In this document: one piece after another, positions 34,209 to 44,509 of the stretch | Numbering within the stretch: the stretch's first letter is position 1 | How the letters are laid out: each line of letters starts with the position of its first letter | Assembly: GCA_963701015.1 (NCBI GenBank) | Contig: OY969556.1 | Coordinates: 1,364,001 to 1,428,000, forward strand | Reading direction: 5' to 3' | DNA: 64,000 nucleotides | Source of the DNA: MFD09286-c1 sp963701015 | Lineage (GTDB): Bacteria; Bacteroidota; Bacteroidia; Bacteroidales; DTGW01 | Translations under genes and position numbers: made by a program | The notes under the pieces: model-generated | What the model was told of the DNA's origin: nothing | The model's database searches: none | The model's input: only the letters and a program-made list of their open reading frames with translations

Positions 34209-37052
34209 ATGAAAAAATTATTTTTCTGTTGTATTATTTTATTGTCATTAATTTCATGCAATTCAAAATATAAAAAACTCAACGATGGCATTATTGTCAG
34301 CTTCAAACAAACTAATGCTGATAATTTACAATTAATTCGATTACAGGTTATTTCTGAAAATATTATTCATGTATGTGCCACTGCTGATAATAAGCTTTCG
34401 AGTGATTCTAGCTTAATGTCTTTAGTTAAAACAGGCATTTCTACGAATTGGAATGTTTCAGAAGTAAATGATACATTAACACTTTCCACTAAAACGCTAA
34501 AAGTTAGATTATCTTTAAATTCAGGTGAATTAAGATTTTTAGATTCAACAGGAACTCCAATATTAATGGAACTGAAAAATGGAGGAAAAACTTTTGTTCC
34601 AAATAATGTTGAAGGAAAATCTCTCTGGAAAATACGACAGGTATTTGATTCACCTCAAAATGAAGCTTTTTATGGTTTAGGACAACACCAGAATGGAATT
34701 ATGGATTTCAAAGGTCAAGATGTTGATCTATATCAATATAATAGTATGGTTGCAATTCCTTTTGTAGTTTCGAATAAAAATTACGGTATTCTTTGGGATA
34801 AATATTCTTTAAGCAAATTTGGAGATAATCGTGATTATCAACCATTATCTAACCTTAATTTATTTGATGAAAATGGAAATTCCGGAGGAATAACTGCTAT
34901 ATACCGTTCAATATCTGATTCAAACAAAATTTTTATCAAACAAGTTGAAACCAATATTGATTATGAATTTATTACATCATTAAAAAAATTACCCGCTACA
35001 TTTCCAATGAACCAAGGCGAAGTTATTTGGAAAGGTTCAATTTCATCTGACACATCAGGTGTTCACAAATTTAGGCTTTATTCTGCCGGTTATGCAAAAG
35101 TTTGGGTTGATGGTAAATTAATTGTTGATAGATGGCGCCAGTCCTGGAATCCATCTACTTCACTTTTTACCATTAACATGGAAAAAGGTAAAAAATATGC
35201 AATTAAAATTTATTGGAATCCTGATGGTGGCGAATCATATATAGGTTTACATTGTTTAAAACCACTTCCAGACAATGAACAGAATCAGCTTACGCTTTAT
35301 TCAGAAGCAGCAAGCCAAATTAATTATTATTTTATTAAAGGAAATAATATTGATAGTGTTATTAGTGGTTACCGACAAATAACAGGAAAGGCTCCAATTA
35401 TGCCAAAATGGGCAATGGGCTTTTGGCAAAGCCGCGAAAGATATAAAACACAGGATGAAATTTTAAATACCGTTGCTGAATATCGTCAACGTCAAATTCC
35501 ATTGGACAATATTGTTCTTGATTGGCAATATTGGCCTGAAAATAAATGGGGTGACCATAATTTTGATTCTTCACGGTTTAGAAATCCGGTGGAAATGATT
35601 AAAATTTTGCATGATAAATACAATGTTCATTTTATGATTTCAGTTTGGCCGAAATTTTATGTTGGTACTAATAACTACAATTTATTTAACCAAAAGGGCT
35701 GGTTGTATCTGAAAAATATTCAGGATAAACAAAAAGATTGGGTTGGACCTGGGTATATTTCCACTTTTTATGATGCGTATAATCCTGATGCTAGAAGACT
35801 TTTTTGGAAATTAATGAGTGAAAAATTATATTCAAAAGGAGTTGATGGATGGTGGTTAGATGCTTCAGAACCTGATATTCATTCAAATTGTTCAATTGCA
35901 GACAGAAAAGCATTGACAAATCCGAATGCTTTGGGAACATCAACAGAATATTTTAATGCCTATCCATTTATGAACGCTAAAGCTGTATATGATGGTCAAA
36001 TAGCAGAAAATCCTGACAAACGCGTGTTCATATTAACCCGTTCTGCGTTTGCAGGCCAACAACGATTTTCTGCTGCTACCTGGAGTGGAGATATTGCAGC
36101 TCGTTGGGACGAAATGAAAACACAAATATCTGCAGGCTTGAATTTTTGTATTTCAGGCATTCCTTATTGGACAATGGATATTGGAGGTTTTGCAGTTGAA
36201 CATAAATATGATAATCCACAAGGTGAAAATTTAAACGAATGGCGTGAACAAATGACTCGCTGGTATGAATTTGGTGCATTTTGTCCAATATTTCGATCAC
36301 ATGGTCAGTTTCCATATCGTGAAATATACAATATTGCTCCAGAAACTGATCCTGTATATAAAGCTATTCTTGGCTTTGATAAACTTCGTTATCGTTTAAT
36401 GCCATATATTTATACTATTGCTGGTATGGCATTTCAAAATAATTATACAATTATGCGAGCATTGGTTATGGATTTTGAAAAAGATACCAATGTGCTTAAA
36501 ATTAATGATGAATTCATGTTTGGCCCGTCAATTCTTGTATGTCCGGTTACAGAATATAAAGCAAGAAGTAGAAATGTATATCTTCCCCAAGGGAATGGTT
36601 GGTACAATTTATTTACTGGTAAATATTTTAATGGAGGACAAACAATTGTAGCTGATGCACCCATTAATCAAATTCCTTTATTTATTCCCGAAGGAAGCAT
36701 TATTCCGGTTGGCCCGGTAGTGCAATATGCAATGCAAAAATTTGATGAACCCATAAAACTTTTTATATACACCGGTAAGGATGGTAAATCTGAAATTTAT
36801 GAAGATGAAGGAACCAATAATAATTATATAAAAGGAAAATATTCGGTTATTCCATTGAATTATTCAGAAATGAATAAAACATTAACTATTGGCGAACGTG
36901 AAGGTAAATTTGATGGAATGAAGAATATAGAAAAATTCGAGCTTGTATGGATTGATAAAATGAATAATACTTCAGTAAATCTGAATTCTGATATACCTTA
37001 TGCTGAAGTTGTCAATTATTCTGGCAAAGCCATTGAAATTAAAATGAAATAG
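34209..37052 (+). CDS. glycoside hydrolase family 31 lipoprotein with PA14 domain (likely alpha-xylosidase)
   Basis: A 947-residue GH31 enzyme. The N-terminus ends in LISCNSK, a lipobox, so it is probably anchored in a membrane. After an N-terminal beta domain, a PA14 insert lies at about 265-355 (GVHKFRLYSAGYAKVWVDGKLIVD). The catalytic barrel has nucleophile Asp551 in GWWLDASEPD and acid/base Asp628 in TWSGDIAARW. GH31 enzymes with a PA14 insert include alpha-xylosidases of xyloglucan loci, and the GH74 gene downstream supports that activity. Alpha-glucosidase is the alternative. First gene of the locus. Confidence 0.92.
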   Translation: MKKLFFCCIILLSLISCNSKYKKLNDGIIVSFKQTNADNLQLIRLQVISENIIHVCATADNKLSSDSSLMSLVKTGISTNWNVSEVNDTLTLSTKTLKVRLSLNSGELRFLDSTGTPILMELKNGGKTFVPNNVEGKSLWKIRQVFDSPQNEAFYGLGQHQNGIMDFKGQDVDLYQYNSMVAIPFVVSNKNYGILWDKYSLSKFGDNRDYQPLSNLNLFDENGNSGGITAIYRSISDSNKIFIKQVETNIDYEFITSLKKLPATFPMNQGEVIWKGSISSDTSGVHKFRLYSAGYAKVWVDGKLIVDRWRQSWNPSTSLFTINMEKGKKYAIKIYWNPDGGESYIGLHCLKPLPDNEQNQLTLYSEAASQINYYFIKGNNIDSVISGYRQITGKAPIMPKWAMGFWQSRERYKTQDEILNTVAEYRQRQIPLDNIVLDWQYWPENKWGDHNFDSSRFRNPVEMIKILHDKYNVHFMISVWPKFYVGTNNYNLFNQKGWLYLKNIQDKQKDWVGPGYISTFYDAYNPDARRLFWKLMSEKLYSKGVDGWWLDASEPDIHSNCSIADRKALTNPNALGTSTEYFNAYPFMNAKAVYDGQIAENPDKRVFILTRSAFAGQQRFSAATWSGDIAARWDEMKTQISAGLNFCISGIPYWTMDIGGFAVEHKYDNPQGENLNEWREQMTRWYEFGAFCPIFRSHGQFPYREIYNIAPETDPVYKAILGFDKLRYRLMPYIYTIAGMAFQNNYTIMRALVMDFEKDTNVLKINDEFMFGPSILVCPVTEYKARSRNVYLPQGNGWYNLFTGKYFNGGQTIVADAPINQIPLFIPEGSIIPVGPVVQYAMQKFDEPIKLFIYTGKDGKSEIYEDEGTNNNYIKGKYSVIPLNYSEMNKTLTIGEREGKFDGMKNIEKFELVWIDKMNNTSVNLNSDIPYAEVVNYSGKAIEIKMK

Positions 37053-37157
37053 AAATTTAAAATATTGTTTTTGTTTTTGATTTTTAGTTAAGTTGTTTGG
37101 TTTGGTTGAAAAAGGAAACTGTGTTGTTCAATTAGTTAGTAAATTGGTTTCTTTTTA

Positions 37158-37185
37158 ATGTTCCCATCGATTTCGATGGGAACAT
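37158..37185 (+). repeat. perfect hairpin between GH31 and GH2
   Basis: ATGTTCCCATCG (37158-37169) and CGATGGGAACAT (37174-37185) pair perfectly over 12 bp with a four-base loop. No T-run follows, so it is not a standard terminator. It ends 26 bases before the GH2 start and could act as an mRNA-processing or stability element inside the operon. Confidence 0.7.
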
Positions 37186-37211
37186 CAACCTAAAATTTAA
37201 ATTAAAAAATT

Positions 37212-39630
37212 ATGATAAAAATTTACAAAGTTTTCATTTTTATTGCTTTAATTATAATACCAATATTGTCAAAAGGGGGTACTAAGGAAAATTTTGATGA
37301 CAATTGGAAATTTCTATTGGGCGATACTATTAATGTACAAACCCCTGAATTCAATGATAATAGTTGGCGAATTTTAAATTTACCGCACGACTGGAGTATT
37401 GAAGGACAATTTAATGAGCATAGCCCTGCTACAACTGGTGGAGGGGCTCTTGATGGTGGAATAGGCTGGTACAGGAAAAGTTTTCTATTAAATGAAGCAG
37501 ACAAAAATAAATTAATATTTATCGATTTTGATGGAGTGTACCGCAATAGTGAAGTTTGGATCAATGGCCATTATTTAGGTATGAGGCCATATGGATACAG
37601 TTCTTTTCAATATGAATTGACACCCTATTTATATTATGGAAATAAAGCGAATATAATTGCGGTTAAAGCTGATAATTCTAAACAGCCAAATTCTCGTTGG
37701 TATTCTGGTTCAGGTATATATAGAAATGTTTGGATTGAAAAAACAGCAAAATTAAGAGTTGATCATTGGGGTACTTATATTACAACACCGGAAGTTAGTA
37801 GTAAAAATGCAAAAATAATTATTAAAACTAAAATTCGAAATTCTGAAAATCAGCCTAAAGATTTTGAATTAAAAACCGATATAATTGATATAAATGGAAT
37901 TACAATAGCATCGGCAGTTTCTAAAAGTCAGGTATTAAGCAATTCAATGATTGAAGTATCACAAGAAGTTTTGGTTAATTCGCCTGATTTATGGTTGCAT
38001 AGAAAGTCCCTATTTATATAAAGCTGTATCTCACATTATTGAAAACAAAAATAATATTGATGAATACGAAACAAATTTTGGTATTCGTGAATTTGTTTTT
38101 GATGTAAATAAAGGATTTTTATTAAATGGTAAACATGTTAAAATAAATGGGGTTTGCGATCATCACGATTTAGGGTGTTTAGGAGCTGCAATTAATTACA
38201 GAGCATTGCAACGACAACTTGAAATATTAAAGGAAATGGGTTGTAATGGTATAAGAACTTCGCATAATCCACCTGCGCCGGAATTACTTGATTTATGCGA
38301 TAAAATGGGATTTATTGTTATGGATGAAGCATTTGATATGTGGCAAAAACAAAAAAATCCATACGATTATCATCTCGACTGGGACAAATGGCATAAACGC
38401 GACCTTGAAGATTTAGTAATCCGAGACAGAAACCACCCTAGTGTTTTTATTTGGAGTATAGGTAATGAAGTCACAGAACAATGGGATTTGAAAGATACAA
38501 TGGGAGCCCATATTGCTAGGGAATTATCATCAATAGTAAAACAATTTGACCTAACCCGTCCTGTTACTTCGGCTTGTAATAATGCTGTTCCTGAAAATCA
38601 GTTAATTAAGTCGGGAGCTTTAGATTTAATTGGTTTTAATTATAGCCAGGGACAATATAAAGATTTTCAAAAAAATTATCCTGATAAAAGATTTATTGCA
38701 ACAGAAACTGTATCTGGTCTTGCAACCCGTGGAAGTTATGATATGCCATCGGATAGTATTAGAAGATGGCCAATTGCATGGGACAAACCATTTACTACCG
38801 GAAACAAAGATTTTACTGTTTCAGCTTACGACAATGTTAGCGCTCCATGGGGATCAACCCAGGAAGAAACATGGAAAATAATGAAAAAATATGATTTTCT
38901 GTCAGGTCAATATATTTGGACTGGATTTGATTATATTGGCGAACCCACTCCTTATCCATGGCCAGCCCGCAGTTCTTATTTTGGGATTATTGATTTAGCA
39001 GGATTCCCAAAAGATGTCTATTATATGTACCAAAGTGAATGGACTTCAAAACCGGTTTTACATATTTTTCCACATTGGAATTGGAAAGTTGATGAAACTA
39101 TTGATGTTCTGGCATATTATAATAATGCCGATGAGGTTGAATTATTCCTAAACGGAAAATCATTAGGCGTACAAAGTAAAAAAAATGATGAACTGCACGT
39201 AACCTGGCATGTTCCTTTTGAACCGGGAACATTAAAAGCTGTTTCAAAAATGAATGGAAAAGTTGTTCTTAAACAGGAAATTAAAACCGCCGGAATTGCT
39301 GCAAGAATTGTATTATCAGCTGATAGGATTCAAATAAAAGCTGATGGAAAGGATTTATCATTTATAAAAGTACAGGTTCAGGATAAAGATGGAAATTTAG
39401 TTCCGTTGTCCGACAATTCAATTAAATATACAATTGAAGGGGATGGATTTATTGCCGGATTAGACAATGGATCTGAAACTGACCTTGAATCATTTCATTC
39501 CAATCCACATAATGTTTTTCATGGCTTGGGATTAGTTGTAATCCAATCAAATGGAAAATCAGGCTCAATAAAACTGAAAGCCAAAAGTGATGGACTAGCA
39601 GATTCGCAAATTATTATAAATGCAAAATAA
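37212..39630 (+). pseudogene. glycoside hydrolase family 2 (beta-galactosidase type), split by a one-base frameshift
   Basis: Two reading frames (37212-38021 and 37951-39630) together make one GH2 enzyme of about 805 residues with a signal peptide (1-22). The first has the jelly-roll domain (LPHDWSIEGQF, GWYRKSFLL, SRWYSGSGIYRNVWIE). The second has the catalytic barrel: GVCDHHDLG, RTSHNPPAPE, acid/base Glu in WSIGNEVTEQW, nucleophile Glu in FIATETVSG, then C-terminal beta domains. The joint should read as PDLW-x-IESPYLY. There are four bases (37995-37998) where three are needed, so one extra base breaks the frame. The role would be removing beta-galactosyl groups from xyloglucan side chains. 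No slippery heptamer is seen, so it is broken or misread. Confidence 0.9.
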
Positions 39631-39683
39631 ACTAATGAATACATATATAAATTACTATTTACTAAACATTAATTAATCTATTT

Positions 39684-42600
39684 ATGAAACAAACAACTAA
39701 AAATCGAAGGTTTAACAAACCTTTATCCAAAAAAATGCTGATAATGGTTTTGACCGCTATCTTCTTTGGAATTTCTTCTTTTGCTCAGGAAAGGACTGTT
39801 TCTGGAACGATTACAGATGCTAATGGTAATACTTTACCAGGAGTTAATGTAGTTTTGAAAGGTACACAAACAGGTGTAATTTCTGATGTTAATGGAAAAT
39901 ATACAATAAAAGTAACAGGTGATAAGCCTGTACTTACATTTTCTTTTATTGGATATACTCCGCAAGATATTGAAGTTGGTCAACAAAATACGGTGGACGC
40001 AGCTTTAAAAGAAGAAGTAAAACAAATGGATGAAGTTGTAGTTATGGGATATGGGGTTCAGAAAAAGAAACTTGTAACCGGTGCTACAGTTGAAATTAAA
40101 AATGAAGATATGGTGAAAAATGACCCGGTACGCGTAGAATCTGCGTTACAAGGATTGACACCTGGTATGACTGTTATAAAACAATCCGGACAACCTGGAG
40201 CTGATTATAATATCACTATTCGTGGTATTGGCTCAGTTAATGGTAGTGCTCCTCTTGTATTAATTGATGGTGTTCCTGGAAAATTAAATGATTTGAACCC
40301 GTCTGATGTAGCATCCATTGATGTACTAAAAGATGCAGCTTCAGCTGCTATTTATGGTTCTCGTGCAGGTGATGGTGTAATATTGGTTACTACTAAAAAA
40401 GGTCAAGCTGGTGAAATGCAAGTTTCCTATGATGGATACTTTGGAGTTTCAAATGCTGCCCATCAGGTTTCGATGTTGGATGCCCAACAATATATGCAAA
40501 TTATGAATGAAGCTCATTTAAATTCGTATCCTAAAGGTAAACCATATTTTACACAGGCTTATATGGACAGTGTTGGCAATAAAAGTACCAATTGGGAAAA
40601 TGCTGCCCTTAAAAAAAATGCACAACAAAGTAGCCATTATATTGGTATAACAGGTGGCACCGATAAATCATCCTATTCAATTTCATTATCCTATAATGAT
40701 CAGGAAGGTATATACGATTATGAGGGAAAGTCAGATTTTCAAAAAATGGGTTTCCGCATTAATTCTGATCATAAAGTTAAAAAGTATTTGAAAATAGGTG
40801 AAAACTTTACTTATACCAATGTTAATAATACTGCACTCGGGAATGGCAATATTTATGGTAATTTTTTCCAAGATTTATTAAAAGCCAATCCTTTAATACC
40901 TGTATATGATGCAAGTATGCCTGATGGATATGGTAGGGTTAAGCTTATACCTGGGGCAAATGTACCTAGTGAATATCAAGAAAATCCTATTGCCAATGAA
41001 CATTATAATTATAATCAAGTAAATAGAAGCGATAATATTGTTGGAGATATTTATGCAGAGTTAGAATTTATTCCAGGTTTGAAATATAGAACTGATTTTG
41101 GAGGAACACTTGCTTTCCAGAATAATTCAAATTTTACTGATACATTTACTTTAACTCCAGGTGATTATAATAAATATCCGGATATGACTCAACATATGGA
41201 GCGTAATTTTAACTACAATTATGACAATTACATTTCATTTGATAAAAGTTTTGGAGAACATAATTTGTCATTAATGGCCGGTATGAATGCAGAGGATAGC
41301 TGGTTCTTTAACATGGATGGCGAAAGAAAAGGTTTTATGGTAAATCCTTCGGCTGTACTTAATAATCTGGTTTCCGGATTAGTATTGGACTCAGCCCGAG
41401 GTGATTTTGGTAAAGGTACCAGTAGGTACTCATATTTTGGACGAATTGGTTATAATTATAGCGAAAAATATCTGGCAACTGTAAACTTCCGTAGGGATTA
41501 TTCTTCACTTTTTGGCCCAAATAACCGTTATGGCAATTTTCCATCAATTTCAGGTGGCTGGGTGATTTCAAAGGAAAATTTTATGGAAGCCCTTAATCCC
41601 TGGCTTGATTTTATGAAGTTACGCGGAAGTTGGGGTTCAAATGGAAAGGAACCAAATCTTCAATATGCCTATTTGGCTACAGTGGGTACTAATAATATGA
41701 ATTATAATTTTGGAGGTACAAAATATGTTGGTGTTGCCCCCAATATTATAGCAAACCCAAATTTAAAATGGGAAGCATCAAAGCAATTAGATTTCGGATT
41801 TGACTCAAAATTTTTGAAAAATTTCACTTTCAATTTTGATTATTATCAAAAAACAAGCAGTAATTGGATTGTACCGGAAACAGTACCCGGTATTACAGGA
41901 ATTGTCGCAATTAGTACTACCAATCCCTACACAAATGCTGGTAATGTTGTAAATACAGGGGTTGAACTAAATTTAAGTTATGTTAAACAATTTGGTGATT
42001 TATTAATTGACGTAAGGGCAAATTTGGCATTTAATAAAAACAAAGTTACTGATGTACCTGATAGTATAATTCATGGTTCTTCAAGTGTATTGTTTAATGG
42101 AAGCCCTGAATTTTATAGGGTTCAAAGTGGTATGCCAATGGGATACTTTTGGGGACTGCAAACTGCTGGCGTTTATCAGGATACAGCGCAAATTAATCGT
42201 AATACCTACAAAAACCCCACAACAGGTAAGGTTACAAAAGTACAACCAAATGCTAAACCCGGTGATTTAATTTATGTTGACAGGAACCATGATGGTAAGA
42301 TTGATGCAAATGACAATACTGATTTAGGCGATCCAAATCCTCATTATGTTTATGGATTTAATTTTGGGGCAAATTATAAGGGGTTTGATTTAACAATTAT
42401 TTTGCAAGGACAGGGAGGCAATAAAATTGTACAATCATATCGTGATGAATCACGTTTCTACGATAATTATTCATCTGATATAATGAACCGTTGGCACGGA
42501 GCAGGAACATCAAACTCAATGCCTCGGGTTGAAGAAACAAATTTAAACTGGCGTACATTTAGTGATCTATATATTCATGATGCAAGTTTCTTAAGGGTTA

Positions 42601-42851
42601 AAAGTGTAAATATTGGTTATGATTTTAAAAAATCACTGTTTAGAAATTTACCTGTTCATCAATTGAGGGTTTATGTTTCAGCGGATAATTTATTTACTTT
42701 CACTAGCTATAAAGGTGTTGACCCTGAAGTTGGATACGGATCATATTATGATTCATCGGGTAAATTGCAAGATGGATATGCGTCTGGCATTGACATGGGT
42801 AATTACCCGGTTGCACGCACATATATGCTTGGAGTAAATGTTAAATTTTAA
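39684..42851 (+). CDS. SusC/RagA family TonB-linked outer-membrane transporter
   Basis: A 1055-residue SusC-type importer of large oligosaccharides. A signal peptide (about 1-34) is followed by a carboxypeptidase-regulatory-like domain (RTVSGTITDANGNTLPGVNVVLKG), TonB box MDEVVVMGYGVQKKK, plug domain (DPVRVESALQGLTPGMTV, SAAIYGSRAGDGVILVTTKKG), and a 22-strand barrel ending NYPVARTYMLGVNVKF. The frame is intact. It is followed by its SusD partner after an 11-base gap. Energy comes from a TonB complex encoded elsewhere. Confidence 0.96.
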   Translation: MKQTTKNRRFNKPLSKKMLIMVLTAIFFGISSFAQERTVSGTITDANGNTLPGVNVVLKGTQTGVISDVNGKYTIKVTGDKPVLTFSFIGYTPQDIEVGQQNTVDAALKEEVKQMDEVVVMGYGVQKKKLVTGATVEIKNEDMVKNDPVRVESALQGLTPGMTVIKQSGQPGADYNITIRGIGSVNGSAPLVLIDGVPGKLNDLNPSDVASIDVLKDAASAAIYGSRAGDGVILVTTKKGQAGEMQVSYDGYFGVSNAAHQVSMLDAQQYMQIMNEAHLNSYPKGKPYFTQAYMDSVGNKSTNWENAALKKNAQQSSHYIGITGGTDKSSYSISLSYNDQEGIYDYEGKSDFQKMGFRINSDHKVKKYLKIGENFTYTNVNNTALGNGNIYGNFFQDLLKANPLIPVYDASMPDGYGRVKLIPGANVPSEYQENPIANEHYNYNQVNRSDNIVGDIYAELEFIPGLKYRTDFGGTLAFQNNSNFTDTFTLTPGDYNKYPDMTQHMERNFNYNYDNYISFDKSFGEHNLSLMAGMNAEDSWFFNMDGERKGFMVNPSAVLNNLVSGLVLDSARGDFGKGTSRYSYFGRIGYNYSEKYLATVNFRRDYSSLFGPNNRYGNFPSISGGWVISKENFMEALNPWLDFMKLRGSWGSNGKEPNLQYAYLATVGTNNMNYNFGGTKYVGVAPNIIANPNLKWEASKQLDFGFDSKFLKNFTFNFDYYQKTSSNWIVPETVPGITGIVAISTTNPYTNAGNVVNTGVELNLSYVKQFGDLLIDVRANLAFNKNKVTDVPDSIIHGSSSVLFNGSPEFYRVQSGMPMGYFWGLQTAGVYQDTAQINRNTYKNPTTGKVTKVQPNAKPGDLIYVDRNHDGKIDANDNTDLGDPNPHYVYGFNFGANYKGFDLTIILQGQGGNKIVQSYRDESRFYDNYSSDIMNRWHGAGTSNSMPRVEETNLNWRTFSDLYIHDASFLRVKSVNIGYDFKKSLFRNLPVHQLRVYVSADNLFTFTSYKGVDPEVGYGSYYDSSGKLQDGYASGIDMGNYPVARTYMLGVNVKF

Positions 42852-42862
42852 AAAGTTTGAAT

Positions 42863-44488
42863 ATGAAAAAAATATTAATATTAGCAATAATTTCATTCTC
42901 GGTTCTTGCTTGTAATAAGGACTTTGTAGATCGATTACCTACGACTTCAAGTGTCGTTGAAAATTTTTACAGGACACCCAGTGATGGGTTTGAAGCTCTT
43001 ACTGCTGCCTATAATGTATTAACCTATGATGATTACTGGAGTTCTTTTATTATTTCTGAAATAGCATCTGACGATTGTACTGGAGGTGCTGGTACTGGAG
43101 ACGGTGGAAGTTATCAAGCTTATGACAGAGCGCTTCCTCAACCCGGTATAAATGCAACGCAAAATGCTTGGGTAGTTTACTATGGCGCAATTTTTAGGGC
43201 AAATGTTTATTTGCAAAATGAAAGTAAAATTAACTGGAAAGGTGATATTGCTCTTGAACAACAATATAAAGCTGAAGCCAGATTTTTAAGGGCATATGAA
43301 CATTTCTACCTAGCCAGATTATATGGTGAAATACCTTATCTCGATCATCCATTAGCACCAGGTGAAATTCCTGCTCGAACACCTGCTGCCTTATTGTACA
43401 GTTCGATTATAGCTGATTTACAATATTGTGTTCAATATGGATTATCAGCACCCTATGGTTCAATGAACCCTAATAATTGGAACCATGCTACTAAATGGGC
43501 TGCTGAATCTATGATTGCAAGGGTTTTTCTATATTACACAGGTTACTACAATCAATCAGATATTAATGGTTTTACTGCAACAGATGCACGAACAATGATT
43601 GATGATGTTATCAATAACAGTGGACATGCTTTAGTGGATACTTTTGCCAAACTTTGGAGAGTTCCTTGTGTCTCTGTATTAGGAAACATAAGTCATTATA
43701 TTGGTGAAAGAAATCCTGAAGTAGTTTGGTCAATAAGTGCTGCTCCTAATAATTCAAATTATGGATCCAATAATATTCAACGTATGATTGGTCCTCGTGG
43801 AACAAATATTGACCCTTACGGTCAAGGTTGGGGAGGAATGCCTGTGCTTCCAAGTCTTTGGACTGCTTATGATTCAACTGATTCAAGAAGAAAAGCAACT
43901 ATTTTAAATTGGAAAGCTGAAGGTCTGACTTATCAATATACTGCTCAACAACAGGCTCAATACACCGGATATAATTCTAAAAAATACGAATTACTTTCTG
44001 TTGCGCAAACACCAGAAGATCAATCTTTTGGAGATTGGCAAACCAATGGTCTTGAAGATTTAATGATAATCCGGTATTCAGATGTTTTATTGATGGGTGC
44101 TGAATTATATGATATTACCGGAGGTAGTAATGCCATTGAAACAAGTTATGTTAATAAGGTCAGAGAAAGAGCCTATGGTGATAATTCTCATGATTATGCC
44201 AGTGTTGATCTAACAAAGATTCAAAATGAACGTAAATTGGAATTAGCTTGTGAAGGAATTAGATATTGGGATATTTTACGATCATGTAAAGGCGATTTTT
44301 CAAAACTTGTCGGATTATTAACTTATACTGATCCTGCAACTAATGGAGCTGAAGCTAGTAGCACAAGTGATGTTACAAGTTTGGATGTTGATGGAAATAA
44401 CTTTGCGATAAAAAAAGGGTTATTTCAGATTCCCCCAACCGAGTTAGATTTAATGAAGGGAATAATAACTCAAAATCCCGGATATTAA
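42863..44488 (+). CDS. SusD/RagB family glycan-binding outer-membrane lipoprotein
   Basis: About 541 residues. The signal peptide ends in FSVLACNKDF, a lipobox with the acylated Cys near residue 17. The SusD fold is seen in FVDRLPTTSS, RAYEHFYLARLYGEIPYLDHPL, the TPR-like helices, and the C-terminal NERKLELACEGIRYWDILR. It forms the lid over SusC and binds the glycan. I chose the ATG at 42863 over the TTG at 42857. The gene ends 22 bases before the left end of an insertion sequence. Confidence 0.96.
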   Translation: MKKILILAIISFSVLACNKDFVDRLPTTSSVVENFYRTPSDGFEALTAAYNVLTYDDYWSSFIISEIASDDCTGGAGTGDGGSYQAYDRALPQPGINATQNAWVVYYGAIFRANVYLQNESKINWKGDIALEQQYKAEARFLRAYEHFYLARLYGEIPYLDHPLAPGEIPARTPAALLYSSIIADLQYCVQYGLSAPYGSMNPNNWNHATKWAAESMIARVFLYYTGYYNQSDINGFTATDARTMIDDVINNSGHALVDTFAKLWRVPCVSVLGNISHYIGERNPEVVWSISAAPNNSNYGSNNIQRMIGPRGTNIDPYGQGWGGMPVLPSLWTAYDSTDSRRKATILNWKAEGLTYQYTAQQQAQYTGYNSKKYELLSVAQTPEDQSFGDWQTNGLEDLMIIRYSDVLLMGAELYDITGGSNAIETSYVNKVRERAYGDNSHDYASVDLTKIQNERKLELACEGIRYWDILRSCKGDFSKLVGLLTYTDPATNGAEASSTSDVTSLDVDGNNFAIKKGLFQIPPTELDLMKGIITQNPGY

Positions 44489-44509
44489 TATTTAAGTAAT
44501 CCTTTATAT

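Noticed and set aside
37990..38021. Programmed ribosomal frameshift in the GH2 gene
   Set aside because: No slippery heptamer or following structure at the joint; a plain indel explains it.
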